Below, piece by piece: positions 59,964-64,000 of a stretch of 64,000 bases of DNA. The DNA comes from Eleginops maclovinus. Lineage: Eukaryota; Chordata; Actinopteri; Perciformes; Eleginopidae. The position numbers and the translations under genes are program-made. Location of the stretch: assembly GCF_036324505.1 (NCBI RefSeq), contig NC_086370.1, forward strand, positions 7,488,512-7,552,511, given 5' to 3'. A model generated the notes under the pieces. It was not told the DNA's origin. It saw only the letters and a list, made by a program, of their open reading frames with translations, and made no database searches. Each line of letters begins with the position of its first letter. Positions within the stretch are counted from its first letter, which is position 1.

Positions 59964-62900
59964 ATGGGGTCTTCCAGGTGGAAGGTGGCAGCAGCAGCAG
60001 CCTTTCTCGCTATAGTAGGCTCTTTATTACCTGTCGACGCAGATGAACATGAACACACGGTAAGACGGTTTTGAGAGGCCGATTGAGAAGGGGGAGCCTT
60101 GAAAATAATGGACGTTTGTGTTCTGTGTAACCTGCTAACTGTAGCTGCGACGGCTAGCTGCACACAAGAAAAGAGAATTACATAATCGACAGAGTGGATG
60201 TCTAGGCCTGTTGTGTTATTTATCGATACTTGGCGAGCTATTAAACATATCTGCATTGAATTAGCGAGCTAACTTGTCTTCACTTATCGGCCTAAGTGCT
60301 TACAGCTAACGTTTGCTGCTAGCTTGTTAGCACGTCTTCCTCACTGGTCTCCACAAGCTTCCCTTGAGCTCCGGAGGAAACTGCGCTTAAGTTAGGCTAG
60401 CTAGCGTTAGTGAGTTGTTCAACAAAATCAAGACTATGGTCATTATAAACGTGAAATGCTTTTAGCCTCAATGAAATCCAGACAAACAGGATTTCCCCGA
60501 AGTCATGACTACGATGGCTGTTATTTCAGCCAACATTACATTATGCTGAAACACCAGTTAAACGCCAGGGCCTCTCGCTATTTCTTCTGTCTCCCCTCGT
60601 CTTATTGCACACAGACGCAGTAATTACAACCAATAAACACATTAATAATATGTATCACAGTGTCGTCTTCACTTTGTGTAGCTGTCTTAGACATGAAGTC
60701 AGTGGAAACGGATATAGCATTGAAGTTTACTTCCTTATCTGCAGCGTGGTTAACGTACACCACTTTTTTATTGTGTCACAAACGCAGCGATAAGTTTTTT
60801 GCATTTTCTTATGTTTGAATGAATTTGAATGCAAAAGTTTCAATGGAAATGTGATGATAACGTTACATTAGACACGTTCTTTTAACCCCAGTGTTTAAAT
60901 CAAATAAACCTGGTCAGTATTATGAGGGTTAACATGCCTTCAGATTTATTTACAAGTCACACTATATCTGTTTAATGTTGAATAGCTAGAATCGGAAACC
61001 ACTGAGACTAGAAGAACTGGTTTAGCATTCCTGGACTGCACAATAAGAGTCCTTGTGTTTCCTCTGCAGTACACAGATAAGGAGGAGGTCGTTTTGTGGA
61101 TGAACACAGTGGGGCCTTACCACAACCGGCAGGAAACATACAAGTATTTCTCCTTGCCTTTCTGCGCGGGCTCAAAAAAGACCATCAGTCATTATCATGA
61201 AACCCTCGGAGAGGCTCTGCAGGGAGTCGAGCTCGAATTCAGCGGCCTCGACATCAAGTTCAAAGGTATTCTGCTGTTACAATGACTTGTACATGATGAC
61301 CACACAACTGATGAGAGCATCACAATAATACTTTGACATTTAGCTCTTCATTTTTGGGTGTACTCTGACTTTCCCAAACATAACTCTCACTTGTTATTTA
61401 TGATTCTTGTAGATGAAGTCATGCAGACAACATACTGTGAGATTGACCTGGACAAAGCCAAACGGGATGCCTTTGTCTACGCCATTAAGAATCATTACTG
61501 GTACCAAATGTACATAGACGACCTCCCCATCTGGGGTAAGTGATCCATTTATTCATTTTTCTAAACTTCCTTCTAGGCTTGATTATACCACTAATAGATT
61601 GGCAGATACTAAATACACGTGCTTTTTAGTTTTCCTTTTACTTGTATTATTACTGTATTTATAAAAGTACTTCTTTCTAATGGTATATTCCATTCTGAGT
61701 TCATTTTACAAAGGCTGGCAGTGACCCCGGCTTCTTGTGTATCAGTGTGTTTATGTTGTTATTGGAGAAGTTAAACCAGTTCTTCATCACTGGCCAACTC
61801 TCTAGGGGCGTTACTATACACTTGTATTCTGACTAAAATAGCTTACTGAAATGTATTTAACTCATTACGTGTGGTGGCTCTGAACACTTTTTGCTTGCTT
61901 TTGACAAGAATGTATTGAATATTGCAGTGCTTTGGTGGATTAGCTGCTGTCTTCAGTTACAATTTGAAAGGTTGTTGTTGTATTGCAGAAAGCTGTATCT
62001 GTGATAAATGCTGCAAAGAAACCACTCAAAAACAATCAGATAACCCTCCTATTTAGTTACAATATTATAATTTGAATAACTGAATGCTCTACTGAAAATG
62101 TATTGGTATATGAAACCAGTTTAACATACCAAATCAGCTAAATACATCCTTCATCAAACACTCCTACTCAAACAGAACCGTCCAGGCTGAAGTTGTTGGT
62201 AGTGGGTGTGACTCTGGCACATACTAAGACAGTATAGTAAGTTACACATGCAGGCCTTACTCACAATAAACAAATATATACTTTAACCTCATGTCCGGTT
62301 CGCCAGCGTGGTAATTAAACAATGGCTCTTATCACGTCTGAGACGATGACGTTTGATGTAGGTTATACAGCAGCATCTGTAGTTAATCACATCTTCCCCT
62401 CAACACACTTGCAGCAACACTTTCAGTGTCTAGCCTCCTAAGGATGGTTAACCTGACAAAACGATTGCCTTTCAAATCTATTTGTCATCTCCAGTGTTCA
62501 CGGTGAACCATATGTTTATTGCATCACAGATAGTGAACATCCTTTTGTGAAAATCAAACAATCTTAAATATGTTATCATGAATAATAATAAGGTTCCCCT
62601 TCTTAAATAAAATATACAAAGGATAAAAGAGTAATAGCAACATTTAGATTAAAATGTATTAATGGCAACATTCTCAGTCTGTTCTTTATCATGATGAAAC
62701 GAGCATCCAGTTGAGAGTTGTTTCAGAGCAGTTGTTTTGCATGCTCAGGGATTTTGCATCAGAGCTTGTTTATGGGAGGCCAGTAGGGGCAAAGACCTTC
62801 ATAACGGCTGAAACTTTAATATAAGGTATGAGCAGTGTAGCAAGAGACCGGCTTTGTTTGCCCTCTTCTGTAAGAACCAGAATTCTAATTCAATGCATGT

Positions 62901-64000
62901 CAATTTCATTAAAGGTATTGTTGGTGAGGCGGATGAAAATGGAGAAGATCATTACCTGTGGACGTACAAGAAGCTGGAGATAGGCTTCAATGGCAACAGA
63001 ATTGTTGATGTTAATCTGACCAGTGAAGGCAAAGTCCGACTTGTGCCAAACACAAGAATAGCAATGTCATACTCAGTGAGTACTCAATGGGCCATGCACT
63101 GGTTCTTTTTATATTTGACTCAATTTCATTTCTCTAGTATTTGTCTTCTAATGTCATGCTGTATGAAGTAGTGTTGCCTTGAGTTGTAGTATTAATGAAG
63201 TGTTTATAGGGAAAATATTAATGTTAATTCTTCCTGTCGCAGGTGAAATGGAAGAAGTCGGATGTGAAGTTTGAAGATAGATTCGACAAGTACCTGGATC
63301 CATCCTTCTTCCAGCACAGAGTGAGTTAAATATTATACTTTTATTTTTTAGATTTGCATGCATCCTGCAAGGCGCGAACGCCGGTGGCTTGTTGTAACAG
63401 CACACAGAGTGTTTATCAGGAAATGCAAGTTGAGCCTCGTACTATGGAAAGTTCAGTGTAATCGGCCGGTCTGTTAACTTTTGCTGACTCTTTAACTCAA
63501 ACTGCTATTGTCGCAGGCCACCAGTTGGGCCCTCTAAAGAAAGAAGTTAGAGTAGTTTTAGTTTAATATATATCTTTTTTATTTGATCCCCCAGCTTGTG
63601 GAAGATAAGTTGGTTTCCTGCCGACTTTTAGAAAGAAGCTAAGACAACTGAGAAAAAGGGTTTAGAAAGCAATTTCTGTGATTTTAAATACCCTTACAAA
63701 TAAGAGTAAAGAATTCAGCATGTTTTTTTTGTTGCTAAAATAGCTTTCAAACAATTTAGTACTCCATGTTGGGTAATTGAGGCTCTTGATATTTGATACA
63801 TCCTTTTTGTTATTTGAAAATCTCCATAAAGGGTTTGTCTTGAGATAATTATGAATTTTCTTAACTATTTTTAGATTCACTGGTTCTCCATCTTCAACTC
63901 CTTTATGATGGTGATTTTCTTGGTGGGTCTGGTGTCCATGATTCTGATGAGAACACTGAGAAAGGACTACGCCAGATATAGCAAAGAGGAGGAAATGGAT
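59964..64000 (+). CDS. tm9sf3: Transmembrane 9 superfamily member 3, 5' part (six exons, runs off the window)
   Basis: A nonaspanin-family protein of Golgi/endosomal membranes. Exons: 59964-60059, 61070-61265, 61413-61535, 62915-63075, 63243-63320 and 63875-64000 (open at the edge); 260 of about 589 residues are present. Residues 1-26 form a signal peptide with a polyalanine core. The large luminal domain follows, containing [68 protein letters not shown] and [20 protein letters not shown]. The last exon has [20 protein letters not shown], the first transmembrane segment after the luminal domain, then the cytosolic [17 protein letters not shown]. These match TM9SF3 almost residue for residue as recalled, so the paralogue assignment is firm. 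Eight further membrane segments should lie to the right. Confidence 0.96.
60060..61069 (+). other. tm9sf3: tm9sf3 intron 1
   Basis: 1.0 kb intron after the signal-peptide exon; the first part is somewhat CpG-enriched and may extend the promoter. No other feature is seen. Confidence 0.8.
61536..62914 (+). other. tm9sf3: tm9sf3 intron 3
   Basis: 1.4 kb AT-rich intron. A short TACTTGTATTATTACTG segment near 61640 may be a relic of the TACTTTTACTTAA-type fish repeat. Nothing else is recognised. Confidence 0.75.
63321..63874 (+). other. tm9sf3: tm9sf3 intron 5
   Basis: 554 bases between the end of the luminal domain and the first post-luminal membrane segment; no feature is seen. Confidence 0.8.

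Overview
This is vertebrate nuclear DNA, almost certainly from a ray-finned (teleost) fish. The genes are built from short GT-AG exons. They encode recognisable vertebrate proteins. The spacers carry AT-rich sequence, (CA)n microsatellites, miniature inverted-repeat transposons and LINE-like 3' tails of kinds common in fish. There are no bacterial operons, CRISPR arrays or phage genes. Five protein-coding genes were reconstructed exon by exon, and the reading phase closes at every junction used.

Layout. (1) 1-30.9 kb: the minus-strand gene vwc2 (brorin, a secreted BMP-modulating protein). Its three coding exons lie at 20.0-19.4, 17.96-17.83 and 5.45-5.29 kb, and large introns and non-coding flanks fill the rest. 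A CpG-richer stretch near 28.1-28.6 kb is a candidate promoter. (2) 31.0-39.1 kb: the minus-strand gene pcbp4 (poly(C)-binding protein with three KH domains), 12 coding exons, 430 residues. (3) 39.1-45.4 kb: a spacer between divergent genes, holding a palindromic fish repeat, a LINE-like tail and a solo LTR. (4) 45.4-51.5 kb: the plus-strand gene mocos (molybdenum cofactor sulfurase), 15 coding exons, 837 residues. (5) 52.4-58.2 kb: the plus-strand gene abhd12b (membrane-anchored serine hydrolase), 13 coding exons, 352 residues. (6) 59.96-64.0 kb: the plus-strand gene tm9sf3, of which the first six coding exons (260 residues) are present. The gene runs off the right edge.

The five genes have no evident shared pathway. 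mocos, abhd12b and tm9sf3 are head to tail on one strand but have their own leaders, and mocos and abhd12b have their own poly(A) signals. They are therefore independent transcription units.

The points most worth a second look are: five copies of one roughly 330-450 bp inverted-repeat element spread across the window; a 239 bp solo LTR with an intact 4 bp target duplication; a CAGCAG tandem acceptor in mocos that adds or drops one Ala; start-stop upstream ORFs in the vwc2 leader; C-rich tracts inside pcbp4 introns that its own product could bind; and tandem AGs seven bases apart at one exon each of mocos and pcbp4. I found no undescribed multi-gene system. No searches could be run, so names rest on recalled protein families and on motif and length agreement.
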